Origin: Lepidodermella squamata
Taxonomy: Eukaryota; Gastrotricha
Direction of reading: 5' to 3'
NCBI GenBank assembly: GCA_047495785.1
Contig: JBLDXI010000045.1
Location: forward strand, 186,001-250,000
Length of the DNA: 64,000 nt
Shown here: positions 1 through 10,300 of the stretch, piece after piece
Layout: each line of letters opens with the position of its first letter
Numbering within the stretch: the stretch's first letter is position 1
Position numbers and translations under genes: made by a program
Notes under the pieces: generated by a model
The model's database searches: none
Seen by the model: the letters and a program-made list of their open reading frames with translations, nothing else
Told to the model about the DNA's origin: nothing

Positions 1-248
1 GAATATGCTAATGAGCTGCATTGTTCAAAAGTTCCTCGCTGATTAAAGTGGTCTTTGAATTCATTAGCTTTTTAAACTTTTGAATAAACTGGAAGGGCTG
101 CAAAAGACTAATTTTACGTGCAATACGACAAGTCAATTGATTAATTAATTAAATAATTCAACTAGAAATCAGTGCACTATATTGCTTAAATCGTTGTGCA
201 TAAAAATAATGGAAAGTTTTTGCGGACAAAAAAATGTTTCGCGGCGTG

Positions 249-335
249 GGCTCGAACCCTGCTTTCGTACTTTGCTGTGCTTTCTAGGAGCACATCCAAA
301 GCCACTCGACCACCGATCACAACATATCAGTAATA
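249..335 (-). repeat. tRNA-derived sequence (SINE head or decayed tRNA)
   Basis: Read on the minus strand, this stretch has an A-box-like motif (TGGTCGAGTGG) followed by a perfect 5-bp anticodon-type stem, GTGCT with AGCAC, around a 7-nt loop CCTAGAA. Further on is a T-arm-like B box (GGGTTCGAGCCC). That order and spacing match the tRNA Leu/Ser type with a long variable region. The acceptor stem does not pair, and loop position 33 is C instead of U, so a functional tRNA is unlikely. A tRNA-derived SINE or a decayed tRNA is the better reading. No second copy was noticed in the window. Confidence 0.35.
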
Positions 336-360
336 TTTGAATTGAGTATTTATGTATCAT

Positions 361-505
361 TAATAGCCCCACACCTGTCCGAATAGCCCCATCCGTGGGG
401 CTATTTGGAATCCTGGTTCCATTGGAATCAGGACCTTCTGAAACGTGTAAAAATGCAAAAAAATCAGGGGGTAATTTTTTTTCGCCGTCCGGATAGCCCC
501 AAGTG
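361..505. repeat. short repeated motif with hairpin (AATAGCCCC)
   Basis: The motif ATAGCCCCA occurs around 363, 383 and 493, and in inverted form at 396-405. The copies at 382-391 and 396-405 form a perfect 10-bp hairpin around TCCG. Two copies share the longer context GTCCG(A/G)ATAGCCCCA. Function is unknown; it may be the edge of a mobile repeat. Confidence 0.4.
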
Positions 506-588
506 ACGGTAATTATCATTTTATTTTAACCATAATTCATTAGCAACTTATTCTAATCAGTTCCAAGTCCCCAATTTAAGACCCAGCC

Positions 589-705
589 TCTAACCCTAAC
601 CTAATCCTAACCCTAATCCTGACCCTAATCCTGACCCTAATCCTGACCCTAATCCGGACACTAAACTAATCCTAACCTAATCTAACCCTAACCCTAACCA
701 GTTAA
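589..705. repeat. degenerate telomere-like array (TAACCC type)
   Basis: About 115 bp made of TAACCC-related hexamers. The centre repeats as a 12-bp unit, CTAATCCTGACC, three to four times; the edges carry purer CTAACC units. It is interstitial: it lies just downstream of the Cys-loop receptor exon, presumably in that gene's intron. A second array of the same kind lies inside KIF26 at about 3088-3175. Confidence 0.7.
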
Positions 706-792
706 ATAACCGAATAAAATGGTTAGGTATTGAATTTAAAGAAATTTGGTACCGCATTAAGATTTTTCGATTTACCGATTATTTTTACTCAC

Positions 793-1164
793 GTCAATTT
801 CAGTTGCGCTGTTTCGTAAAATTAAAGCAGGGGTCCATAGCTGGTTCGAATCCATTGAGATAGCTTTCATCTGTGCGCCCAACCGCGGCCATCGCGCTTT
901 CGCCGCTGTCCAGAAACAGCCGCTATCGTCGTTCCAGGTCACGCCGAGCGCCCCTGACATTGTGAAAATTTCCGACGCCTCATCAACGTCGAATCTTCGA
1001 GATGCGTAAAATACAGCCTTGAAAGCTATACGGCCGTCTTGGTTCGCCGATGGGTCGCAATCTAGCGTGATTGTACTATCTATTAAGGCGGCTATGATGA
1101 AAATCGCTGATTTCATTCTCGCGGCAATAAAACTCAGTGCGTGTTTAGAAACGCTTAACATCAT
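793..1164 (-). CDS. Cys-loop ligand-gated ion channel, first exon (partial gene)
   Basis: This is one exon of 124 codons, starting ATG ATG at 1164 and ending at a clean donor (GAC|GTGAGT) at 793/792. Residues 17-30 form a hydrophobic signal-peptide-like stretch after an internal Met. The rest reads like the N-terminal part of a nicotinic-type ligand-binding domain: the segment RRFDVDEASEIFT corresponds to the conserved LLDVDEKNQ-type strand, VTWND to the WxD region, and NQLWTPALILRNSA to the signature WxPDxxLYN strand. The Cys-loop and the four membrane helices are not in the window; they would lie left of position 1. The family forms pentameric neurotransmitter-gated channels in the plasma membrane. 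Cation or anion selectivity cannot be judged from this part. Confidence 0.7.
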
Positions 1165-2146
1165 CCGCTCCTTCGTTTACTCAATGCCTCGATAATTTCC
1201 TGTTTCTCCACTCAACTTGGCGTAAAAATTGGCCTCATTTACTTTTGCATTTCCGACCCTTGCTTTCGCTTTTCTAATTTCACTGCACTCGTATTCCGAA
1301 TTGAAAAGAGTCGTGTAAATTTATCTTGCCAGGGCAATTTATTTTATGCATTATTTTCTCGTTAAGCTCGTCATCAAAATCTAGAAGAAGAAGAATATAG
1401 CACGCCGCATTTCAAATTCGGATCGTCAGCATCGGAAAAAACTTCAACAAAAGGCGGTCTGCTGTTATGCCAAACAGAAACAACGACCTTGAAGCGAAGC
1501 GACACACGCAGCAACAAGAAGAAAAAACCAGGCAGCCAGCGAAAATTCATAACAATAATTGACGGCAATAAAACGAATTTTGATTCTCCGTATAATTATA
1601 ATATTTTTCATTTATATAATAGATTTTCTTCAGCCGAACCACCCGATTCGCAAAAAATTAATCTGATCAATAATTAATTAAAGGAATAATTATCTGACCA
1701 TAATATATATATATAATCATTTAAGCGTATTACAATGAAACGACAACAAAGAAAAAAATTAGCAAATTTTTGTTTTTGATTCAATCGAATGATATTATCT
1801 TGCCACGATCCGCGCATTTTTTTTTACAGGTCGGAACAGAGTATAATAATATCGCACAAAAAAATGTACACAAATCGCAATTTTTTAAGGCGGCTGCTAT
1901 CCGGTATGAAAAAAGTTGCATATAATTTTGATATAATCTACAAGTAGCCAGCCAGTAGCCGAAAAAAACACGACGGAAAAAAATCGGAAGGGAAAATTGT
2001 AGCAGTATAGATGCAAATGATATAATATTACTCATATAAACTTCATTATTACTCAGTGATCAAATATCAAATGCGAGTTCGTTTCAGGCGATTGTGCGAT
2101 TGATTTTTAGCAAGCAGGTGCGAGGTGATTGAAGATTTTCGATTGC
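1165..2146. other. intergenic region, no gene seen
   Basis: AT-rich spacer between the start of the receptor gene and the 3' end of the KIF26-like gene. It holds a short AT microsatellite near 1702-1716. Short open frames on both strands show no coding character. Confidence 0.5.
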
Positions 2147-5100
2147 TCACGATAGCAGTTGTTGTTCGAGAGATTCGAGGCACAGTAGTTCGTCGCGGCT
2201 CGGCGACTCGCTAACTTCGCTAATATCGAGCTTGAGATGGCGCCGTTGTTGCCGCGGCGTCGGCCGGCTCGGCTGATGACCCGCCGAACGCACCGGCGGC
2301 TTTGCAACCACCGCTGCACCCGGCGCTAGAGTTTGGCTGAGGGCAGATACCGCTGTTGCCAGTTCCTTTAATCGTAATAAAAACAAATATACAGTTATTT
2401 TACGGTTTTATGACACCCTTCAGGCGAGTAAATAAACATAACACTTAAGAGGCTCTTTTAATGCTTAAATACAGAAAGAAGCTACGGTAAACAATAACAA
2501 GAAAAAAGGTAACCTTGCGAGGCAAAAAAATATGATGAGTGCGGGCGGTGCTATACTTACCTCCTCAACAGATGAAAGAGCAGCTACATTCGCCGACCAC
2601 GTCTGCATGTGCTGCGATTGCGGGTGCAGCTTCACGAGAATGTCTCCAGCCTCGGCTATCGACGGTTGACTACCACACACAGAGTGACTGAAAAAGAATT
2701 AAAAATTAAAATCAGCGAAAATTTGAAATTTTTTGAAAAATTCCGCCTTTTAATTTTCATAAATTTTCAAAAAATATATAATTGAAATTCGATTTTTTCA
2801 ATTCATTCTAAAATTTAAAAGGGTGCCAACTTTCATACATAAATATGTATGAAATTTTTACCTTTCATACATATTTATGTATGACAAAATTAACTTTCAT
2901 ACATATTTATTTTCATTAAATTCGAGCTGAAAACATTAGGGAAATGCCAGATGACTAGATTTCGGTTTATGTGAAAGAAAAACGGGGTTCCGAAAGCGTA
3001 GTCAATTTTTTCCGCATGAAAATGGTTATTGGGGAAGCGCAAGGGCCCAAAAATCGAACTTTATAGAAACCCGAAACTCGAACTACTCTAACCCTAAACC
3101 TTAACCGTGAACCCTAACCAAACCCTAAACCTAACCCTAACCCTAACCCGAACCCTGGCACCTAACCCTAACCCCCAACCCCAATTCCTAATCACAGTTT
3201 GGCTAAAAAACACGATTTTATGAAAAAAAATATGTATGAAAGTTAATTTTGTCATACATAAATATGTATGAAAGGGAAAAATTTCATACATAAATATGTA
3301 TGAAAGCGCACTTCGAATTTAAAATTAAGGAGGATTTTTTATTTTTTTTCCAAAATTCAAAATTGATGACGATTTTTCATTTTTTCCAAAATTTAAAATT
3401 AAGGAGGATTTTTCAGTTTTATCTGATTAAAAAATTGAGGTGGAATTTTTTGAAAATTTACCTTAATAAACTTGAGGACGATCCGCGACCGCTGCTGTGC
3501 GAGCAAACAGATCCGGGCTGTTTTGGAACGCCGCCCGATGAAGAGCTAGGCGCACCCGAGGCCGGCGATTGCGGCGAGGCGGACGACGATGACGAGAGTG
3601 ATTTCGTAGTCGACAGCGCATCTTCCGCGCCACTCGCCGCTGTATGCACCTTGAGGCCAGCCGAAGAGCCGACAAACAACGCAACGCCACTGTCATTACC
3701 GCTATCACTCGTATCCGTCAACCGGCTTATCCGGTTGTTGTTTTGCTGTTGAACGGGCAGCACGAGGCGTTTCGAGACAACAGCAGGGCTTGATGGTACC
3801 GAGGTAGCGGCGGTGCCTGGCCGCATGATCGGGACACTCTGCGGTGGTTGCGGCTTTTTGCCCAACAACTTGTTCTTCAGCCTCATAAACGGCGATTGCG
3901 CCACTTTTTTCGCCTCGACAAAATTCACAGCAGCAGCAACAGGTGGTCTCTGCTGCTGGTATTGCTGCACATCCGCCCACGTGATGCCAATGCTGTGCTG
4001 GCTAGTTTTCAACCGCCGTTGGAAGAAATCAACATTTTCCGCCAGCGAGTCCATAACAGGCCGTTGCGGCTGGTAGGTAACATTCGACCTGGCTGAATAT
4101 TTCGTCGACTCGGCGTAATACCCGCTGTCAACAAATAGATTCTCACTACTACAGCTGATTGACGGTGGCCTCAGGCCGTTGTTCCGGCTCGCTGGTTTCT
4201 TCCGCATCGTAACCGGCTGCGCGACAGGCTGGCGTTTCATCCTCGGCAACGAACGATGATGGTACGATTGTTGGCTTTCCAGCGACAACTGCTGGCAGAG
4301 TTGGTGGTGGAAGGTTGGATTCGCCATGGCAACGTTATGCCTCGGCCCATCGATCCAGTCCTCGCGAATCACTTTCGGCCCGTCGATCCAAATCTCGGAT
4401 GATGTATCAACAGGCTGCGGGTGCTTTTGCGCCGCCATGGCCGCCCAGATTTTCTGCTGCTCCAACTGCCGCTTCATGCGCGACGAGGCGAAACGCTTGA
4501 GCCGCGCGTACCGCGACCGCTGCGAGTCCTTCTTCGCCGAGTCTTTCGCGGCCTGTTTCGCCGGCGAGCAGTTGGCCGAGACCGAGTTGCCCGTCTTCAT
4601 CGCCTCGTCCTCGTCCGAGAACAAGCCGAGGTCTTGCTGGTGCAGGTCGAGGGGCTGCATAGGGGCGAGGCTGGGCTGCCGCAGCCGGCATAGAGATTCC
4701 GTCTCCGAGTCGGAGTAACACGACGGCCGCGACGTGAATGACACCTGCATTCGCGGCTGCGGCGGCGGCGATGGTCGATGAATCACAGTGTGGATGGAAA
4801 GCTCGCTGCCGGATACGCAATGACTTAGCCGGCCGTTGATCGACGTCGACATCGTCACCTCCCTCGCCTCGCTGAACGACTGAAACGACGAGAGGCGAGG
4901 CAACGTCGCCGAGTCGTAGCTGTACAACGTCGGCCGGTGGTTTTCTTCGGGTGATTGGCGCCGCTTCGTGGTTTGTTGAACCGACGATGATGAGACGTCA
5001 AACATGGCGAGGACGCCTCTCGAGGCGGCGAGTTGCGGCGAAACCAATGCGAGGAAATGGCACAAACGGCAGCGTTGGAATTCGCGAAGCACTTGGCCGG

Positions 5101-7336
5101 TTAACGAGGCGAACGCCGTCGGCGCGTTGGCGGCTGGGAGGTTTTTCGACAACGCCCCGACTACCTTGTCTTGAAGCGCGGAGAAGCCGCTGTTCTCGAC
5201 AGATCTCGACGCCAAATCAACGAAATGAAACTGGCCACGACCGCCAGATACTAGAAAATAATACAAAAATTGCATGAAAAAATGCTTTACAAAATAACAA
5301 AAATTACGAAGTCATATATTCAATTAAAAATTGAAATTTAAAAAATCCTGATAAATACCATAAAATTCTGCGAAATTTTAAAAATTCCAAAAATTCAAAT
5401 ATTCGAAAAATATTTTTTTTATATTAATTTTCACTTCTAGCGGAACTAGTCTTACTTTTAGCAGAACCAATTTCGCCTGTTAGTGGAATCAATTTTGAAA
5501 TTTTGGAAAAGGCCTAAAACCCATTTTCCAAGCTTTTAATTCATAAATATTCGAAAAGCGACCTTTTTCTTGTCTAAAATTAAGGTTCCGCAACATGTTG
5601 ATTTGGTTCCGCTACAGTCAAATTTGGTTCTGCCAAAAGATATTCTGATTTTCAAATGGTGCCAAGTTTTGTCTGATTTCGCCTTAAATTTTGTTTTAAA
5701 TGTGGCGAATCTTGCCATGAAATCCTGTGTTATGGGATGCAAGGTCCCAACCTTGGCTATCAGCTTGAATATTTCCATAAAAACCATAGAGAGAAAAATG
5801 ACCAGAGTAAGCACTCAAGCTAAAATATTGATCTCCATTATTATAGAAGTGCGTCCTCAAAACGGATATCTCCGTTTTCTACCAAATTTTGCATGCCTAT
5901 AGAACGCGAGCTGCTCTTTCACGTGGTATAAGATTTGAGGTGGGCAATTGCTGCTCAGTCTTGATCTCATCAAAATAAGTAAAACCATTGTGAAAACGAG
6001 GTTTTTGTATCGTAACAACGGTTGGGTTGCCCACCTCAAATCTTATACCACGTGAAAGAGCAGCTCGCGTTCTATAGGCATGCAAAATTTGGTAGAAAAC
6101 GGAGATATCCGTTTTGAGAAAGTCAACGTTGAATTAAAATGAGGATTTAGAAATTTTAGCTTGAGTGCTGTCTCTGGTCATTTTTTCTCTATGATAAAAA
6201 CATATAAATTTTGAAATTATTCTTAATAAAATCCTAAAATTGATCGAAATATTTTTTCAAATTTTGAACACCTGATTTTTCATAAATTCGTCGCATAAAA
6301 GCTCAAAAATCGCATATTTTATCATTTAATAATTTTCATGATTTCAAGGCATATTTTTTCGAAAATTTACTTGTTTCACTGCCGTTAGGTTGGCGCTCGA
6401 TTTGGTACTGGTACACGTTGAGGGTTAGAACGAAGATTCCAGGCTGTTGGGGATGCAACGAAGCCGCCTTAATAGCCTGGTCGACGTAAGCCAACGCCTG
6501 CTTAGCGGACGAGGCGCGGAGTTCGCGCGGGCCCGAAAGCCGCCCGACGCCTAGCAGTTTCGGAATATCACCACTGCTTCCATCTATAAGGCGGGCGTAA
6601 TAAAAGATATCAGGTAATACAGGCGAGATAATGAAATATTGCATGTACTCACCTTGAGCAATGTGTTTCCAACAAATCGGCCGTTGTTATTTCGCCAGTC
6701 GATGCGTTGATGAACATGCGCGAGGCGGAAATTCGAACCGAAAAGCGAACCGACGATCGCGTAACGCGAAAGGTGTCGATGAGATCGAACAGCCACGCGA
6801 GCGAAGTGGCGAGCAGCGGCTTATCACACGCCCCCGCCGCCTTGTTATACAGCGCCTGATCGGCAACTATAGATACAAAATAGGTGCGATTTTATTGTTC
6901 TATCGCCGCCACTCGACCGTAACGAGCCGCGGGTAAATCAATACTACTTACCTTCAGAATCGCAGCTCGAAACAGCCAGGCATGTTGAAGCGCCCTCCAT
7001 CGCTGCATTGATAAGTAACGGCAAGCACTCAGAGGCCATGGTTCGCTGAAAATAGACGGGGAAAAAAATAATTAAAAATCTCCCTTAAAAAATTTGACTT
7101 ACATTCGAAGTTTCGGGTGGGAAAATTGTTTCGACGGGTAAGTCTTTCCACTCGGCCGTATTTTTAACGAAGCCCTTCCACCATTTCGGCTTCTGGTCCG
7201 ATTTCGCCGGGCGTTGCTGGTCGACGCGGATGCAGACGCGGTTGTTTTGCGGGTCGCAAACCACGCCGCCATCGTCCGGCGACGACGGCGTTGCCGCGAG
7301 TTTAACGAACAATTTCGACGTTTGATGGCCAGTCAT
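2147..7336 (-). CDS. KIF26: KIF26/VAB-8-like atypical kinesin
   Basis: Seven exons (7103-7336, 6952-7045, 6653-6866, 6371-6573, 3462-5250, 2561-2687, 2147-2365) join in phase to give 959 aa. The N-terminal ~330 residues follow the KIF26 motor-like domain: SLAWLFDLID then VRFSVRISAS, the stretch ELRASSAKQALAYVDQA, then FVLTLNVYQYQIE and FHFVDLAS. All of these have direct counterparts in KIF26A/B. The long fifth exon is low-complexity (Ser/Gln/Arg rich) and has two copies of the motif E-(I/D)-WIDGP near the middle. The region where kinesins carry the P-loop (GxxxxGKT) has no such motif, so ATP hydrolysis is not expected. KIF26/VAB-8 proteins guide cell and axon migration and bind microtubules without normal motility. 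Length is close to VAB-8L. Introns 4 and 5 are long and each holds an inverted-repeat element. Confidence 0.85.
2831..3305. mobile_element. TIR element carrying telomere-like repeats, in KIF26 intron 5
   Basis: The two ends form long inverted repeats of about 75 bp (2831-2908 and 3228-3305). They are built from reiterated palindromes of the type TTTCATACATAAATATGTATGAAA-like units, of which the core is CATACATAAATATGTATG. Between them, around 3088-3175, lies a degenerate array of TAACCC-like repeats. No open frame or transposase is present, so this looks like a non-autonomous MITE-like element. No clear target-site duplication was found. It sits inside an intron of the KIF26-like gene on the plus-strand coordinates given. 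Confidence 0.6.
5785..6193. mobile_element. foldback/MITE element with 8-bp target-site duplication
   Basis: A 409-bp element in KIF26 intron 4. The outer ends are imperfect inverted repeats beginning CATAGAGA and running about 40 bp through CACTCAAGCTAAAAT. Internal arms of about 90 bp (about 5858-5947 against 6029-6120) are virtually perfect inverted copies, so the whole unit can fold back. It is flanked on both sides by the same 8-mer ATAAAAAC (5777-5784 and 6194-6201), a target-site duplication. An 8-bp duplication is typical of hAT-superfamily transposons. There is no coding capacity, so it is non-autonomous. Confidence 0.85.
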
Positions 7337-10300
7337 CGTTTAACCTTGACAAATGAACCAGTTCGTTTCACGAGTCAAGTGTGAAGCAATTAAACAAGCT
7401 CAGGTAGTAGCACTGTGCACGAGCGAGAATTATTACATATTTTTACGATGGCGATTAAAAAAGCCTAAAAATGCTGGACATAAAAAAAAGAGAGAAAATA
7501 TTAATTTACAATAACAATATTAAATCTAAATATATAACAGTCGAGTCATAAAAATTGTGCGCAAAGGAGCGAAAAAAACAATCTTTTAAAAAGTCAAATA
7601 TATGAGCATATAAAACACGCCGCTAGCTATGGACAATGGCTATCGGCGAGTAATAAAATAACGCGGCGAAAAACACCTGCGCTATGAAAGAGAGTTGTGA
7701 GTAAAATGATGAGAGGATCGAGGTGTCACTACTACGCAAGACCAGATCCGCGGTGTAAAATTTACGACCGCCGTAAATGCAAATAAATACTACACACCTG
7801 TTTTTGAATGTGTATAGCAACGAAAATCGTTCATAAATCGCGGTTCCGCCACGGCGGGTAATAAATGTATATTTTTCGTCCGTTGACGCGCGCGCGCGCG
7901 TTGCGACGTGCGCGTGTCGGGAATTTCTGCACGCTCAATAGCTCACGCGGCTCGCGCGCATCTTAGATATTAGATAGACTACTACCAGGTACATTGTAAC
8001 ACAAGATTACGGTGGTAAGCGATACTTACACTATGTTCCTTTATCTGCTGGGAAAGTTGAGCGACGGTTGTAAATTTTCCGCCGCGCAGGTACTACATGG
8101 CGAGAAATTGTTTCCGCTGTTGCTACTGAATGGGACGATAGGCATATATAGCCTAGTTACAACACGTCTCGTCGAAATTGAGACGGAAACGGGGACCGTT
8201 ACATGCCGAGTTATTACCACAATAACAACACGTTCTTATTTTTCAACGACGACATAATCAAAATCTATCTTTTCAACAGAATCCCACCAAAAGTCACCTG
8301 TAATTAATTATAATTATAATAATAAAGGTAAATACTACAACTAGTAGTAGTGTTTGAGGCTCTATAAGCCGTGGCGCGCGCGCATCTACATGGATATATT
8401 TGCCAACTTATTTTAGCCGTTGAACGTCAATCGCGGCGCGTCGTGAGAAAATGCGACAAACACATCTCGTGAGAGTCGGTGAGTGACTACTGCTACCACA
8501 GAAAAAATCGTGAAAAGTCAGAGTAGCTGGCGATTTAAATAATAATATAATAATAATTATAAGCCGCAGTTCAATAAGACGAGTATTCAATTCGAATAAC
8601 GAGACAACAATCAACAAAACGTGGCGCGGCTTGTTGTTTGCGCATCCTTGGCGTCGTCGCCCGGCGCAAGTCAACAGCGAATTTTCAAGACGCGGATTAG
8701 AGACCGCGCCCGGCGTCAACGAACGAGCACAGGAAAAACCGCGACTTTAAACCGGTGGAATACTTATTAAAATAAATAAGACGCGTTTGGGCGGGGTGGG
8801 TGGGTAAGCGATCGTTTTATGATGGTGATAAAGTAACCAACAAGCTACGATGGATAAACTTTGATCGGTAAACAATAATAATAATTATATCGGTCATGCC
8901 GTTGCCTGGATGCGGCGACCTATGCGCGAAAAATAATACAGCAGCCGGCTGCTGTAGCGGAAAAATACCAGGCTATTAATGTCCATGTCTGAAAATAGTG
9001 AATAAAGAAATATCGCTTCTTTATATACTAACAGAGAGAGAGCGCGGAAGCTACTTTCTCACCCGCATCATCTTTTATATAATCGAACAAAAAGCAACAA
9101 CAAACGTAAGAACAACATCAACAAGCACGCGATCTGTATGTGTGTGGGAAAGAATTAAAATTGCAACAACAATAAAACCGAACGATCGGCGGCACGAGAC
9201 TCGGATATATCTGTATCGCGCGCGCTATCAAAGAAGTATATTACAGACTACTTAGCGCGCAAAAATACCGCACGCGTTGTGCCGACAAAGGTTGCCGAAC
9301 TGGCACGAGGCCATAATAAATAGGTAAAAATGTAATAAAAGAAGCGAGCGGTTTAACGCCCGCGCTCGCTTCTTATACAATGAATCGAGGCGCCAATGAT
9401 ACGAAGCAAATGTGGCAACACAAAACTGACATCATAGCCGGAAAAATAACTAAATAAAAATAGAACGCAGCGCCAGTCCAGCGCAACGAAACGGTAAACA
9501 AGAAAACAAACGCAAAAATCGAATCGAAGGTTGAGCTGATAATAATAAAGTAACCGATTGATACGCGCCACCTTAAAAATATTAACTATTTTTCGAGGCC
9601 AATGATGTTTACATTCAATCAATGCCGTTAGTTTCGTTCGATGATGTTAGTGTAACAAATATAATAACAACAAATCGAACACGATGATAACAACAAAGTG
9701 AACACAGCAGTTGCATAAGCGATCTATCAAAGCTAATTGCCGGATTGTAGCTAGTCGAGGGCAAACAAACAGGAGGCGTTCATCATTTAGCGCGCGTGCG
9801 CGTGGCAGTTTGTAGCCACGAGCAAGAACCAAGCCGGGATGATGACTGTTCATCCGGTGTAGTCTCCAGCCACCACCGTGTTATCGCTCGCAACGGACTA
9901 ATTTGGATCAGTTTTATTATTGCGTTCGTTCGCTCGTCTATTGGTCGCGGAGCCGTTGCTAAGGGCTCGCCGTATAATTGTCGCACGGTTGTTAATTTGT
10001 CGCCCGAATTGCAAATTAACACCGATAAGAAACGCACCCGCGCAACCGGGAGACCGGGAACAATTTGCGCAATCCGTAAACAGAAAGTAACACCCTTAAA
10101 GCGGACATTCGAAAGAACCTCGTAAGCATATATTTCGGATTACAGGATTCTAAAATTGGCGTGAAAACGAAATAAATCGGAAAATTCTAGAAGGGCGAAA
10201 TGAGATTCACAATTCAAAAATTTATTCTAGTTTTTCGAGTTTTAAAACGAGTTTGAAACTTCTCCGAAAATTCTAAAAGTACCAAATTTGATCTTTATGA

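Noticed and set aside
838-855. B-box-like GGTTCGAATCC suggesting a tRNA
   Set aside because: It lies inside the coding exon of the Cys-loop receptor (around MDSNQLW on the other strand), has no A box at the right distance and no cloverleaf.
3300-3752. 150-codon plus-strand frame
   Set aside because: It is the antisense shadow of the KIF26 fifth exon plus low-complexity intron sequence.
4326-4820. Several frames of 90-137 codons on both strands
   Set aside because: They overlap the long KIF26 exon, which has the recognisable domain continuity; the others are alternative-frame shadows of GC-rich codons.
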